From a virus: a DNA stretch of 32,687 bases. The translations under genes and the position numbers were made by a program. Under the pieces are notes generated by a model. The model saw only the letters and a program-made list of their open reading frames with translations. It had not been told where the DNA came from and ran no database searches. Each line of letters opens with the position of its first letter. The stretch's first letter is position 1. This document shows, in pieces, positions 32,165 to 32,687 of the stretch. The stretch is from positions 1 through 32,687 of IMG/VR virus record IMGVR_UViG_3300045995_000052. One strand, written 5' to 3'.

Positions 32165-32687
32165 ATGACAGCATTTGTTTTAGCAGGGAACGCAACATTA
32201 AGGGATATCGGTAACGTTGCTATCTGGGGAGTTGCTACGGCTAGAACATCTGCTGATACCATCGATACTAATGGCTTCAATTTTACACAAGACCAAGATA
32301 GTCGTTATGGATTAAGTGGTAATACTTCAGCTGTATGGGGTAGTTTAACTATCAATGCATCTAAAGGGGGAAACCTAAACTTTGATGGTAGATATGTTCG
32401 CATGATACCATTTAATACTGGTTCTGGTACAATCACATTGGGAACATCGATTACCGTAGGTTCTGCAACTGCCAATGTTATTGGCATATATGCATCATTG
32501 ACAACTGCTCCAGTAACTACTGCTGCATCTGGATGGATTAAAGTTACCAATTGGAATAGTGTAGCATTTCCAACTAGCGGAACATATACACAAGCAGGAT
32601 TTACATTTACTATTACTGGTGCAGATATAGTAGGATTTATAGAAGTTGTAGGTCAAGAAGCAGGTACAATTAATGCAAACAGATTGG
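32165..32687 (+). CDS. virion structural protein, 3'-truncated by the window edge
   Basis: ATG 32165; 174 codons are visible and the frame is still open at the right edge. The sequence is rich in Gly, Thr, Ser and Ala with beta-strand spacing (GTITLGTSITVGSATANVIGIYASL, then SGWIKVTNWNSVAFP and YTQAGFTFTITGADIVGFIEVVGQEAG). Similar repetitive beta proteins occur among marine myovirus structural and fibre proteins. Its codons look slightly richer in G and C than those of its neighbours, as often seen in exchanged host-range genes, though I have not measured this. No T4 counterpart is evident. Confidence 0.6.
   Translation, partial: MTAFVLAGNATLRDIGNVAIWGVATARTSADTIDTNGFNFTQDQDSRYGLSGNTSAVWGSLTINASKGGNLNFDGRYVRMIPFNTGSGTITLGTSITVGSATANVIGIYASLTTAPVTTAASGWIKVTNWNSVAFPTSGTYTQAGFTFTITGADIVGFIEVVGQEAGTINANRL

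Noticed and set aside
1-32687. CRISPR array, insertion sequence, integrase or attachment site
   Set aside because: No regularly spaced repeats, transposase, recombinase or direct repeats beside the tRNAs were seen; the genome looks strictly lytic in this window.

Overview
The window is one continuous piece of a T4-like myovirus genome. It is AT-rich, every gene is on the + strand, and genes are packed tightly with many ATGA/TAATG overlaps. Almost the whole T4 core replication set is present, together with neck, tail, portal and terminase genes. phoH, the short gp62, an Sm-like protein beside regA and a RuvC-like resolvase recall marine T4-like phages such as cyanophage and pelagiphage relatives. 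A two-gene spanin (inner-membrane anchor plus lipoprotein) implies a Gram-negative host. The host cannot be named from sequence alone; a low-GC marine bacterium is my guess.

Layout. (1) 1-6129, head-completion and packaging: the end of a methyltransferase-like gene, a tiny lipoprotein, gp13, gp14, gp15, gp16 (small terminase), a degenerate terminase-ATPase paralogue, then gp17 (large terminase). Two near-identical 79-bp intergenic repeats lie after gp13 and after gp16. (2) 6135-16473, replication and transcription: gp55 late sigma behind a good sigma70 promoter, gp47/gp46 nuclease, gp45 clamp, gp44/gp62 loader, regA, an Sm-like protein, an unknown gene, gp43 polymerase and uvsX. (3) 16463-20192: a second sigma70 promoter, small unknown genes, gp41 helicase, more unknowns, the spanin pair and two tRNAs (Thr-UGU, Asn-GUU). 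(4) 20213-24034: gp61 primase, nrdB, nrdA and a strong terminator. (5) 24060-32687: phoH, a RuvC-like nuclease, gp18 sheath, gp19 tube, a terminator, gp20 portal, a histidine-rich fibre-like protein, two small unknowns and a 3'-truncated structural protein.

Regulation. Two + strand promoters with extended -10 elements (6135, 16463) look like host-sigma70 early/middle promoters for the replication block. A CTAAATA motif, close to the T4 late motif TATAAATA, sits 35-42 nt before several start codons (gp13, 18452, ruvC-like, gp20) and 69 nt before gp18. It is the likely target of the gp55 sigma encoded here, working with the gp45 clamp.

Most unusual points: both 79-bp repeats carry a perfect consensus sigma70 promoter on the minus strand, against all genes; a terminase ATPase paralogue has lost its catalytic residues and lies between gp16 and gp17; gp14 appears to start at AUA; gp43 has His at the steric-gate tyrosine position; and a roughly 19-kb replication block separates gp17 from gp18, which are adjacent in T4. 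No intergenic stretch exceeds about 140 nt.
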